Assembly (NCBI GenBank): GCA_051208045.1
Contig: JBPJFY010000026.1
Coordinates: 1 to 23,690 of the forward strand
DNA from: LZORAL124-50-18 sp051208045
GTDB lineage: Bacteria; Pseudomonadota; Gammaproteobacteria; Pseudomonadales; Oleiphilaceae
Reading direction: 5' to 3'
DNA: 23,690 bases
How positions within the stretch are numbered: position 1 is the first letter of the stretch; every line of letters starts with the position of its first letter. A program made the position numbers and the translations under genes. A model generated the notes under the pieces. The model made no database searches. It had not been told where the DNA came from and was given only the letters and a program-made list of their open reading frames with translations. Positions 1 to 6,555 of this stretch are shown in pieces.

Positions 1-149
1 TCGTCTTTCGACTAAGTCTTGCTCAAGACCAAATGAATCACTTAGGTGTATTCACTGACTTGATAATCTTGCGAGTCTATCCAGTCAGTGCCCACACATC
101 ATTGCTTGATTAGTTGTTAAAGAACCGGTTGAGTCTCTGCTCAACCGAG
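1..149 (-). ncRNA. rRNA operon leader (5' part of pre-16S transcript)
   Basis: Read on the minus strand, this is a classical gammaproteobacterial rRNA leader. An 8-bp boxB-type hairpin (stem CGGTTGAG / CTCAACCG, positions 147-126, loop of 6) is followed at once by boxA, GTTCTTTAACAAC at 125-113, and then by TGTGTGGGCAC at 98-88, which matches boxC of the E. coli rrn leader. These elements load the Nus antitermination complex and take part in pre-16S processing. The 16S gene itself is not in the window and should begin to the left of position 1. The identification rests on the order and identity of the three boxes plus the strong promoters upstream. Confidence 0.85.
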
Positions 150-156
150 GCCGCGC

Positions 157-184
157 ATTATACGCTCACCTCTTTTCGTGTCAA
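157..184 (-). promoter_or_regulatory. rRNA operon promoter P2
   Basis: The minus strand shows a perfect -35 TTGACA (184-179), a 16-bp spacer and a perfect -10 TATAAT (162-157). A GC-rich discriminator starting GCGCGG follows, typical of stringently controlled rRNA promoters. An A-rich tract upstream (about 187-205) could act as an UP element. The predicted start near 149 falls at the foot of the boxB hairpin. Confidence 0.85.
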
Positions 185-389
185 CCTTTTTTTCTGTCTT
201 TTTTCACCGCTTTTCGACGCCTTAACTCCACCTCGAAAAACCCCAAAAAGACCGGGTCACACCGCAACCAAACACCACCAAAATACTTCAAAAATTTCCA
301 GTGTTTTCAGTTGCTTGAGCCACTCTTTCAAGTCGCTCACCCCTTCCGCTCAGCGCCCCGTTTGGGCTACCCCGCTGAAGGAGATGCGC

Positions 390-417
390 ATTATATAGAC
401 CTCATCCAACACGTCAA
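390..417 (-). promoter_or_regulatory. rRNA operon promoter P1
   Basis: The minus strand shows -35 TTGACG (417-412), a 16-bp spacer and a perfect -10 TATAAT (395-390), followed by a discriminator starting GCGCATCTCC. The upstream stretch at 418-460 is rich in A/T runs and could be an UP element. It lies about 230 bp upstream of P2, the tandem arrangement usual for rrn operons. The 200-bp stretch between the two promoters shows no credible gene. Confidence 0.8.
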
Positions 418-561
418 CACTTATTTCTGAAAAAAGTGTGTTTTTTTATGGATCGTTTATATAACACCCAGAGTGGATAAGTATTGCTCAAATCTGAGGA
501 TTTGCAATCTATTTTTGCCTCCCACACACAATGATTTTGATGCCAACTCGGTTTATCGCTG

Positions 562-1743
562 TTACGTTTCGGCAATCAATTGCAGGCCTGCTTCGATAGC
601 GGCCTTCGTCGCTTCCTCAATCGAGTCAGCGCTCGCCAGAGTAACTCCCATTCGCCGCTTTCCCTGGACCTCAGGCTTTCCGAACAGTCGGAGTTCAATC
701 CGCTCATCCTGCAAGACCTTATCCACATTAGCATAAGAGATTTGCGTCGAGCTGCCTTCAACCAGTATTGCATGTGATGCTGAGGATCCCCGTTGACGTA
801 TCACGGGTATAGGCAACCCAAGGATTGCACGTGCATGCAGGTGAAATTCAGATTTGTCCTGGGATATCAGGGTAACCAGGCCCGTATCATGGGGGCGGGG
901 CGACACTTCACTGAAGAATACGTTGTCTCCCTGAATAAACAGTTCCACGCCAAAAACACCAAAGCCTCCCAAATTCTCGGTGATTGTTCGGGCTACTTCC
1001 TCTGCGCGCTGACGGGCGAGCGGGCTCATAGGTTGTGGTTGCCAGGATTCCCGGTAGTCACCTTCTTTCTGAATATGACCTATGGGCTCACAAAAATTGA
1101 CGCCACTTACGGAGCGCACAGTAAGCAACGTAATCTCGTAGTCAAACGCAATAAACCCTTCAACAATGACTTTGCCCTTCCCCGCTCGACCTCCGGCTTG
1201 TGCATATTCCCATGCTTCGTCTATCTCATCGGCGGACCGAACCAGTGATTGCCCCTTCCCCGAAGAGCTCATAATTGGTTTAACAACACATGGCAACCCA
1301 ATTTCCCTGATGGCGTGATCAAACTCTGTGCGGTCTGAAGCAAATCGGTATGTGGACGTAGGTAATTTTAACTCCTCCGCGGCCAGCCGACGTATCCCCT
1401 CTCGGTTCATAGTGAGGTTAACGGCTCTGGCCGTTGGTATCACGGTAAAACCTTCCTCCTCCAGTTTTACCAACTCATGCGTTGCAATCGCTTCGATTTC
1501 CGGAACAATATAATCCGGCCCTTCCAGTTCAATCACTCGACGCAGCTCACTTGCATCCAGCATATCAATGACGTGCGATCGGTGTGCAACCTGCATCCCT
1601 GGCGCATTACTGTATCGGTCGACCGCAATCACTTCCACACCAAAGCGTTGCAGCTCAATCACGACTTCTTTTCCCAGCTCACCGGCACCCAGCATCATTA
1701 CCTTGGTGGCGCACTTGCTTAGAGGCGTTCCTATTTTTACCAC
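562..1743 (-). CDS. purT: Formate-dependent phosphoribosylglycinamide formyltransferase 2 (PurT)
   Basis: Cytoplasmic ATP-grasp enzyme of purine synthesis. It makes formyl-GAR from GAR, formate and ATP, bypassing the folate-dependent PurN step. The protein is collinear with E. coli PurT and has nearly the same length (393 residues). It keeps the N-terminal nucleotide-binding loop MMLGAGELGKEV, the stretches MNREGIRRLAAEEL and VVKPIMSSSGKGQS, and the metal/ATP region FSEVSPRPHDTGLVTLISQD. I chose the GTG at 1743 because an AAGGAG ribosome site lies 5 bases upstream; a second in-frame GTG at 1749 overlaps that site. It is the last gene of a four-gene minus-strand cluster, 35-41 bp after the DUF1289 gene, and is followed by the rRNA promoter region with no clear terminator between. 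Confidence 0.97.
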   Translation of the reverse strand: MVKIGTPLSKCATKVMMLGAGELGKEVVIELQRFGVEVIAVDRYSNAPGMQVAHRSHVIDMLDASELRRVIELEGPDYIVPEIEAIATHELVKLEEEGFTVIPTARAVNLTMNREGIRRLAAEELKLPTSTYRFASDRTEFDHAIREIGLPCVVKPIMSSSGKGQSLVRSADEIDEAWEYAQAGGRAGKGKVIVEGFIAFDYEITLLTVRSVSGVNFCEPIGHIQKEGDYRESWQPQPMSPLARQRAEEVARTITENLGGFGVFGVELFIQGDNVFFSEVSPRPHDTGLVTLISQDKSEFHLHARAILGLPIPVIRQRGSSASHAILVEGSSTQISYANVDKVLQDERIELRLFGKPEVQGKRRMGVTLASADSIEEATKAAIEAGLQLIAET

Positions 1744-1784
1744 GATCACTCCTTAACTTTCTTCTTTACCACTCGCACTCGGAA

Positions 1785-1982
1785 TCAATTCCAGCGATAG
1801 GCTGCTTTTTCACGTTCGTAGACGCGACGAAGCACCGATTTTCGCTCTTCGCTGGACATCGACCCCCAATCGGAAATTTCATCGCCACTTCGATAACAGC
1901 CTATGCAGATATTCTCGTCATTCAGCGCGCAGATACTCACGCAGGGAGATTGTACGTATTCTTTGTCAGATGACTTGCTCAT
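1785..1982 (-). CDS. DUF1289 family small protein
   Basis: A 65-residue soluble protein with four conserved cysteines (C14, C18, C26, C29) in the pattern SPCVSIC...CIGC, then a basic helical C-terminus (RKSVLRRVYERE). This is the DUF1289 signature, found as small putative metal-binding proteins next to housekeeping genes in many proteobacteria. The biochemical role is not known. It starts with ATG, has only a weak ribosome site, and sits 9 bp after the carbonic anhydrase-like gene, so it is almost certainly co-transcribed with it. Confidence 0.85.
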   Translation of the reverse strand: MSKSSDKEYVQSPCVSICALNDENICIGCYRSGDEISDWGSMSSEERKSVLRRVYEREKAAYRWN

Positions 1983-1991
1983 TTTTCTGAT

Positions 1992-2510
1992 TCATTCCGC
2001 TTTGAGCTGCGACCGATACAGCGCACCCTTTTCTACATAATGCCTGGCGCTGGCTTCCAGCCCTGCACGCTCTTGATCCGTCAGCGTTCGCTTCACTTTT
2101 CCCGGTGAGCCCAGCACCAAGGATCCATCCGGAATACACATACCTTCAGGAATCAAGGCATTCGCGCCGATCAAACAATGGCGACCAACGATTGCGCCAT
2201 TCAGAATAATTGCCCCGATACCTATCAAAGAGTAATCGCCCACCTGGCAACCGTGTATCACTGCACCATGCCCGACTGTCACGCCGGTACCCAGTTGAAT
2301 CGGAAATCCATCATCTGTATGCAGGACACAGGATTCCTGAATGTTGGTATCTGCACCTATGACTACAGGATCATTATCTCCGCGAACTACCGTGTTAAAC
2401 CAGATGCTGGCCCCCGACTGGACCGAAATATCGCCAACTAACGTGGCATTCGGCGCAATAAAAACCTGCCCTTCGCAGTTGACTCGCTTATCCCCGAGCT
2501 GGTAGATCAT
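1992..2510 (-). CDS. Gamma-class carbonic anhydrase-like hexapeptide protein (YrdA/CaiE type)
   Basis: A 172-residue left-handed beta-helix protein built of hexapeptide repeats (for example VFIAPNATLVGDI, SLIGIGAIILNGAIVG, CLIGANALIPEG). Three histidines placed as the zinc ligands of gamma carbonic anhydrases are visible: H64, H81 and H86. Members usually form trimers. Some hydrate CO2 and others have unknown substrates, so the activity is inferred. It ends with the usual C-terminal helix (LTDQERAGLEASARHYVE). The ATG is preceded by GGAGG at good spacing. It lies 44 bp downstream of the CoA pyrophosphatase gene in the same cluster. Confidence 0.9.
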   Translation of the reverse strand: MIYQLGDKRVNCEGQVFIAPNATLVGDISVQSGASIWFNTVVRGDNDPVVIGADTNIQESCVLHTDDGFPIQLGTGVTVGHGAVIHGCQVGDYSLIGIGAIILNGAIVGRHCLIGANALIPEGMCIPDGSLVLGSPGKVKRTLTDQERAGLEASARHYVEKGALYRSQLKAE

Positions 2511-2554
2511 TTTAGTCCTCCGTTCAGCATTTGCCTGAGAATGGCCAACACAAC

Positions 2555-3142
2555 CTACTTCGGTTCTTTTAATAGATCAATGCCTGCATCGCACACCACG
2601 TTGAGAAACTCTGCAATAACGATGGCAGACATTCCCCAGATTTCGTAGTTTTCATAGTGATAACAGGGTACGTGCAACGAAAACTGCCTGAACTTCAGCA
2701 GATCATGCCGACTCGGTCTGGTATCGAGAAAAAACCGAACGGGCACATTAAAGATAGCATCCAGCTCTTGCTCATTTCTCGTCAATCCCGCATCAGGCTC
2801 AACGAGCCCAACATATGGGGTAACTAATATGCCGTAACGAGACACAACTTGACTTAACGGCCCAACAATTTCTACCTGGTCTCGACATAACCCGATTTCT
2901 TCTTCGGTCTCCCTGAGTGCTGTGTCCAACAAATCCTGGTCACCTTCATCCCGCTTACCACCCGGAAATGCCACCTGACCGGCATGTGTGGACATATCCT
3001 GCGTACGCTGGGTAAGAATCAACGCCGGGCCCGAATCGCTCTTAATGACCGGGACCAGAATTCCCGCTTCTGGAAAATCAAATTTGAGCGTTCGCGGCCT
3101 GTGGCCCTGAACGCGCTCGACCAAGTGATCAATGCTTTGCAT
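2555..3142 (-). CDS. nudL: CoA pyrophosphatase, NUDIX family (NudL/YeaB type)
   Basis: A 195-residue NUDIX hydrolase predicted to cleave CoA and CoA derivatives to 3',5'-ADP and phosphopantetheine. The CoA-specific UPF0035 motif precedes the NUDIX box (L41 to G62, with QDMSTHAGQVAFPGG). The NUDIX box follows at G62-G84 (GGKRDEGD...ALRETEEEIG), carrying the metal-binding glutamates E78, E81 and E82. It is the first gene of the minus-strand cluster ending in purT. A possible promoter on the minus strand is TTGTGT, 18 bp, TATATT (3216-3187). The ribosome site is weak, so the exact start is less certain than the function. Confidence 0.9.
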   Translation of the reverse strand: MQSIDHLVERVQGHRPRTLKFDFPEAGILVPVIKSDSGPALILTQRTQDMSTHAGQVAFPGGKRDEGDQDLLDTALRETEEEIGLCRDQVEIVGPLSQVVSRYGILVTPYVGLVEPDAGLTRNEQELDAIFNVPVRFFLDTRPSRHDLLKFRQFSLHVPCYHYENYEIWGMSAIVIAEFLNVVCDAGIDLLKEPK

Positions 3143-3162
3143 GTTGAGACCGTCTGCAGTAT

Positions 3163-3191
3163 TTGCCTTCGTTAAACTACGTGCTTAATAT
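3163..3191 (+). promoter_or_regulatory. Candidate promoter of the zinc-ribbon NUDIX gene
   Basis: TTGCCT at 3163-3168, a 17-bp spacer and TAATAT at 3186-3191 make a fair sigma70 promoter about 35 bp before the ATG at 3227. It overlaps the likely minus-strand promoter of nudL, so the two divergent units may interfere with each other. This is pattern matching only. Confidence 0.45.
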
Positions 3192-3226
3192 AAAAGCTTC
3201 GTTTTGATCGACACAAGATACCATTC

Positions 3227-3781
3227 ATGAAGTTTTGTAGCCATTGTGGCAATGAAGTGGAGCATGTCATTCCGGAAGGTGACAATCGTCACCGGCATGT
3301 ATGCCTGCACTGCAATACCATTCATTATCAAAATCCGAACATCGTCGCGGGCACACTACCAGTGTTTGATGGGCGTGTTTTGCTGTGTAAGCGAGCGATT
3401 GAACCCCGGCTGGGGTATTGGACTTTGCCAGCAGGATTCATGGAAAACCAGGAATCTACCGAGGAAGCTGCCATCCGGGAAACCTGGGAAGAAGCCAAAG
3501 CAGAAGTCAATCTATTGCGCTTGTTCACGATGCTCAGTGTCCCTGAAATTGATCAGGTGCATATCTTCTTCCTGGCCGAAATGAAGCACGGCGGTTTTGG
3601 CGCTGGAGCAGAAACGCTGGAATGCCGCTTGTTTGATCAGTCAGAAATCCCCTGGAACGACATTGCCTTTCCGACTGTTAAGAAAACTCTGCGTTATTAT
3701 TTCGACGATTTGAATAGTGGCGCGCACCACCTTTCAACTCGGGTGGAAGACATCCGTCGCCCCAAACCTAAACCGGTTTAA
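3227..3781 (+). CDS. NUDIX hydrolase with N-terminal zinc ribbon
   Basis: A 184-residue cytoplasmic hydrolase. The N-terminus is a zinc ribbon with C4-x2-C7 and C26-x2-C29, the arrangement of the Nudix_N_2 domain. The NUDIX box begins at G70 and has the canonical form G-x5-E76-x7-R84-E-T-W-E-E. NudC-like NADH pyrophosphatases also carry a zinc ribbon, but this protein is shorter and lacks their long N-terminal domain. The substrate is therefore unknown; a nucleoside-diphosphate derivative is expected. It diverges from the nudL-purT cluster and ends 3 bp from the stop of the opposing YqfO-like gene. No good ribosome site precedes the ATG. Confidence 0.88.
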   Translation: MKFCSHCGNEVEHVIPEGDNRHRHVCLHCNTIHYQNPNIVAGTLPVFDGRVLLCKRAIEPRLGYWTLPAGFMENQESTEEAAIRETWEEAKAEVNLLRLFTMLSVPEIDQVHIFFLAEMKHGGFGAGAETLECRLFDQSEIPWNDIAFPTVKKTLRYYFDDLNSGAHHLSTRVEDIRRPKPKPV

Positions 3782-3784
3782 CCT

Positions 3785-4111
3785 CTAGCCAAGAATCTCA
3801 GACGTGTCTGCGAGACGCCATAGGTCATAGGCTGGCTCCTCGTAGGGGTGGGAGGCAATCAGTGCTTTAAGTGCTGCGTTTATGCAATGATCATCGCACA
3901 CCAGCTCAACGCGATACTCCTCCACTGTCTCAACCCTGCCCGGTTGCCCGATAAACGGATTGCTGCCGTCGAGCGCTCTGAACTGGCCAACCCCTTTGGT
4001 TTGCCAGCAGCAGCGATCATAATTGCCAATTTTGCCTGCGCCAGCTTCAAATACCGCTGCTTTTGTTTGCTCAAGGTGGGACTCAGGCACAAAGAAAGCC
4101 AATTTAAACAT
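3785..4111 (-). CDS. YqfO/NIF3-like small domain protein
   Basis: A 108-residue protein resembling the CutA-like domain inserted in larger NIF3/YqfO proteins, here as a stand-alone protein. Recognisable parts are the start KLAFFVPESHLEQTKAAVF, the glycine-rich centre GAGKIGNYDRCCW with GQFRALDGSNPFIG, and the ending SHPYEEPAYDLW. Such proteins are common in gammaproteobacteria and are thought to bind metals or small ligands, but no activity is established. It has its own likely promoter (see 4156-4183) and converges with the NUDIX gene. Confidence 0.8.
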   Translation of the reverse strand: MFKLAFFVPESHLEQTKAAVFEAGAGKIGNYDRCCWQTKGVGQFRALDGSNPFIGQPGRVETVEEYRVELVCDDHCINAALKALIASHPYEEPAYDLWRLADTSEILG

Positions 4112-4155
4112 CGAAACGTATCCATATAAAAAAGAAAGTTGGGATTCGCAAAGCG

Positions 4156-4183
4156 ATTATAGGCGGTGCAGGATGGACCTCAA
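4156..4183 (-). promoter_or_regulatory. Candidate promoter of the YqfO-like gene
   Basis: On the minus strand, TTGAGG (4183-4178), a 16-bp spacer and a perfect TATAAT (4161-4156) lie about 45 bp before the ATG at 4111. The spacing and -10 are good. Confidence 0.6.
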
Positions 4184-4632
4184 CTTTGTTACATCTCGTA
4201 ATTATTTCGACGACATTGTCAATCTTTATTTTCTCCACAGAATCTGTGGATAACTTTGGGGATAGATTCTGGGAAACCCACTCTAAGCCTTATATACCGG
4301 GTTCTGACATTAACTTGTCGCTTTTTTAGGCTTAAACCTTATTTTCTTTTTATATCAACAACTTAACTATTTCTTATTTTTATTGTGACAGTTATATGGC
4401 TTACTTATGCACAATTTGACTGATATATCGTCTTATTGTGCATAAAAAAAACTGTCAATACTTTTTGACAGCTTTTTTTACAACCATTTCTACTGAAATA
4501 CGGATGTATATAACCCACACGAATATAAGTTACAGAGAAGTCATCTTCGGAAACATGCGCTCACATTTTTTTACATTTAGTAACATTTTGCATTTTTCTC
4601 GCACCTATCCATCACTCGACAATTCTTAACAT
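4184..4632. other. AT-rich non-coding stretch with DnaA-box-like pair and hairpins
   Basis: No credible gene is seen here. The stretch holds a perfect DnaA box (TTATCCACA on the minus strand, 4253-4245) facing a one-mismatch box TTCTCCACA (4231-4239), so the two form the palindrome TCCACAG-AAT-CTGTGGA. A very AT-rich region follows (about 4310-4400). A 10-bp inverted repeat (TATGCACAAT at 4406-4415, ATTGTGCATA at 4435-4444) and a terminator (4444-4480) follow. Confidence 0.5.
4444..4480. terminator. Bidirectional-looking rho-independent terminator
   Basis: The stem CTGTCA / TGACAG (about 4452-4472) is flanked on the left by eight A residues and on the right by a run of seven T residues. It could therefore stop transcription in either direction. 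The clear user is the DUF2505 gene on the minus strand, whose stop codon lies about 150 bp away. Confidence 0.65.
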
Positions 4633-5133
4633 CTACAGGACATTTTGTAATTGCCGTGTAATCTCACGGTACTCATTTTCCATCTGGAGCTTTGAGTCCA
4701 TGCAAATAAAGTCAGCAATCGTCCTTCCGATGAGAGGGACTTTACTGCTGACCCGAATGGAGACTTTATTGCTGCTTCCCTGAATGGTAGGACTCAAGAA
4801 CATTTGCCCTTCGATGCGCGCCGGCACGCCATCGATTATCACTCGATAATGGCAACGTTTGACGCCGTCGTTCAGCATCTCCCAGGTTTCTATCTGGGTG
4901 ACCTGGTTCCATTCTTTGTGCAGTTTTTTCAAGGCTCGGGGAATCTCCCCGGTAGCGCTCATCATTCGTGAGATTTTTATTTCGCCTTTCGTTCCAACAA
5001 GTTCACATTTTTCGATAGATAAATCACGACAGCCCAATGCTTCGTTCTTTTGACGAATTCTGTCGGGATCAAAAAACAACCGAAACACTTTATCTACATC
5101 ATGTGAAAACGCATGCTCTACGGAATATTCCAT
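4633..5133 (-). CDS. DUF2505 family protein (START/SRPBCC-like fold)
   Basis: A 166-residue soluble protein matching the DUF2505 pattern. It opens with MEYSVEHAFSHDVDKVFRLFFD, has a central ETWEMLNDGVKRCHYRVIIDGVPARIEG, and ends with a helix (DSKLQMENEYREITRQLQ). The family is thought to have a START-like ligand-binding fold, but no function is known. I chose the ATG at 5133 because GGAG lies six bases upstream; the ATG at 5139 would leave no spacing. It is divergent from the LysR gene, with a 176-bp gap between them, so the LysR protein could regulate it. That link is only inference from position. Confidence 0.75.
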   Translation of the reverse strand: MEYSVEHAFSHDVDKVFRLFFDPDRIRQKNEALGCRDLSIEKCELVGTKGEIKISRMMSATGEIPRALKKLHKEWNQVTQIETWEMLNDGVKRCHYRVIIDGVPARIEGQMFLSPTIQGSSNKVSIRVSSKVPLIGRTIADFICMDSKLQMENEYREITRQLQNVL

Positions 5134-5260
5134 ACTCATCTCCGAGGTGTGAAGTTTATCTTTGCATTTATCTTACCTCGATCAACGCACGACATCTTTG
5201 GCTGGAAATCCTGCGAGCCTGGTATTTCAAATCAATTCCCGAAGCCTCTGTAAAATTTAC

Positions 5261-5266
5261 TATAAT
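5261..5266 (+). promoter_or_regulatory. Candidate -10 box of the LysR gene
   Basis: TATAAT lies about 44 bp before the LysR start, but no convincing -35 hexamer sits at 16-18 bp upstream. An activator or autoregulation may compensate. The intergenic region is shared with the divergent DUF2505 gene. Confidence 0.35.
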
Positions 5267-5309
5267 GATGACATCTACCTTCTAAATACATTATATAAAT
5301 AAGGTGATC

Positions 5310-6254
5310 ATGGATTTACATCGAATTGACCTGAACCAGCTCGTCCACCTGGATGTACTCTTAAGAGAGCAAAACGTAACGAAAGCTTCCACGCATTTGG
5401 GTATCACCCAATCCGCGATGAGTAATAGCTTAAAACGACTCAGAAATCTGTTTAACGATCCCCTGCTGGTCCGCACCAGTGAAGGAATGACACCGACAGA
5501 ATTTGCCCTGGAAATTCGACCTGCCATCCGAGACATACTGGCAAACATTGAGCAGGTGATCATGCCAGACCGTGCATTCGACCTGAACAGTGACCGTGTT
5601 TTTCGCATTATGGCCAGTGACTACGCTGAGTCTACGTTAATCCCGCAACTCCTCAGTCATGTGCGCAGTGAAGCTCCCAATATTACGCTGGATGTTCTCA
5701 CGCCCAGTGATGTTTCATTTGAGGACGTGGAACAAGGGCGTGTGGATATGGCGATAAACCGTTTTGACACCATCCCGCAATCCTTTCATCAGCGTACAAT
5801 TTGGACGGATACCTTTTCATGTGTGATGAACAGCAATAATCCAATTGCAACGAATTTCACGTTAACCGCTTATTTGAATGCCAATCATATTTGGGTGAGC
5901 AAAACCGGCTTCGGCGTGGGCGTCGGCGTTAATCCTGAGGACGTACAGCGATTAGGATGGGTAGACGAAGCCCTGATGGCCATCGGAGAAAAAAGACGGA
6001 TCAGTGTGTTTACGCGCCACTACCAGGTGGCAATGCTGTTGGCACAGCAACCTGATCTCATTGCCACCCTCCCATCACGCGCAGCAAAACTAAAAGGCGA
6101 TAACCCCAAGCTGGTGGTCAAAGCGCCCCCATTCACGATACCGCCGTTTGAGCTCAAAATGGCATGGAGCCCCCTGTTGCACCACAATGCCGGGCATCAA
6201 TGGCTCAGAAAATCCATTCTGGAAATCGCGCAAAGTCAGCTTGAAAACACTTGA
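5310..6254 (+). CDS. LysR-family transcriptional regulator
   Basis: A 314-residue DNA-binding regulator. The N-terminal winged helix-turn-helix is clear (residues about 6-65: LDVLLREQNVTKASTHLG, ITQSAMSNSLKRLRNLF, DPLLVRT). A periplasmic-binding-protein-like effector domain follows (about 90-300). The N-terminus (HRIDLNQLVHLDVLL) resembles the NodD/LeuO/PcaQ-like branch rather than CysB or OxyR. The effector is unknown. The ATG at 5310 has AAGG five bases upstream; a GTG two codons earlier is less well placed. Its stop codon overlaps the -35 box of the next promoter. Confidence 0.93.
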   Translation: MDLHRIDLNQLVHLDVLLREQNVTKASTHLGITQSAMSNSLKRLRNLFNDPLLVRTSEGMTPTEFALEIRPAIRDILANIEQVIMPDRAFDLNSDRVFRIMASDYAESTLIPQLLSHVRSEAPNITLDVLTPSDVSFEDVEQGRVDMAINRFDTIPQSFHQRTIWTDTFSCVMNSNNPIATNFTLTAYLNANHIWVSKTGFGVGVGVNPEDVQRLGWVDEALMAIGEKRRISVFTRHYQVAMLLAQQPDLIATLPSRAAKLKGDNPKLVVKAPPFTIPPFELKMAWSPLLHHNAGHQWLRKSILEIAQSQLENT

Positions 6255-6279
6255 CACAGTTCGGAAATCACTCTTTAAT
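6251..6279 (+). promoter_or_regulatory. Sigma70 promoter of the small gene and oxidase homologue
   Basis: A perfect -35 TTGACA (6251-6256) overlaps the LysR stop codon. It is followed after 17 bp by TTTAAT (6274-6279). The predicted start is near 6287, inside the Fur-like site and about 27 bp before the ATG at 6314. Confidence 0.7.
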
Positions 6280-6293
6280 GATAATGATTACTA
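6279..6293 (+). promoter_or_regulatory. Fur-box-like operator
   Basis: TGATAATGATTACTA matches the 7-1-7 Fur inverted repeat TGATAAT-n-ATTATCA at 12 of 14 informative positions. It begins at the last base of the -10 box and covers the predicted start site, the position expected for an iron-dependent repressor site. Confidence 0.65.
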
Positions 6294-6313
6294 TTTGCAA
6301 AGAGAGCTTTTCC

Positions 6314-6502
6314 ATGCCCAGTCACACTTATGGTGGTAATTCATCGGTACGTATTGAAATTCCAATCGCTGTCATGGCCAGGATTCTTTCTGAAAAAAAG
6401 CTGACAGCTTCTGACTTTCGGTGCCTGGACACCAAATCAAAACAAGAAATCTGGAATCTCTGTCTCCGATCCTGCCTTTCAGAATGTATAGACCTGACCT
6501 GA
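6314..6502 (+). CDS. Small cysteine-rich protein of unknown function, Fur-box controlled
   Basis: I do not recognise a named family. The 62-residue product starts MPSHTYGGNSSVRIEIP, has a helical middle (AVMARILSEKKLTASDFRCL) and ends with a cysteine cluster C-x3-C-x3-C (NLCLRSCLSEC), which could bind metal. It has no signal peptide or membrane segment. The ATG at 6314 is chosen over an upstream in-frame one because an AGAGAG site precedes it and the promoter and Fur-like site lie just upstream. The stop codon lies in a short tandem repeat of CCTGA units. It is 53 bp upstream of the oxidase homologue on the same strand and is likely in one transcript with it. Confidence 0.6.
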   Translation: MPSHTYGGNSSVRIEIPIAVMARILSEKKLTASDFRCLDTKSKQEIWNLCLRSCLSECIDLT

Positions 6503-6555
6503 CCTGACAGGTAAACTGCCCCGACATAAAAACTGAATAAAAAAAAGGGGTTAGC

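Noticed and set aside
114..398. A 94-codon plus-strand open frame in the first 400 bases
   Set aside because: It lies over the minus-strand rRNA promoters and boxB, has no ribosome site and a low-complexity composition.
793..1248. A 151-codon plus-strand open frame
   Set aside because: Entirely antisense to purT with no family features; a shadow of that gene.
4231..4480. Calling this region the chromosomal origin oriC
   Set aside because: Only two good DnaA boxes are seen, and no dnaA, dnaN, gidA or rpmH lies in the window. Kept as a lead, not as an annotated origin.
6491..6512. Short tandem CCTGA-type repeat at the end of the small gene
   Set aside because: Only about three units, partly inside a stop codon and partly a small palindrome; likely a chance microrepeat.
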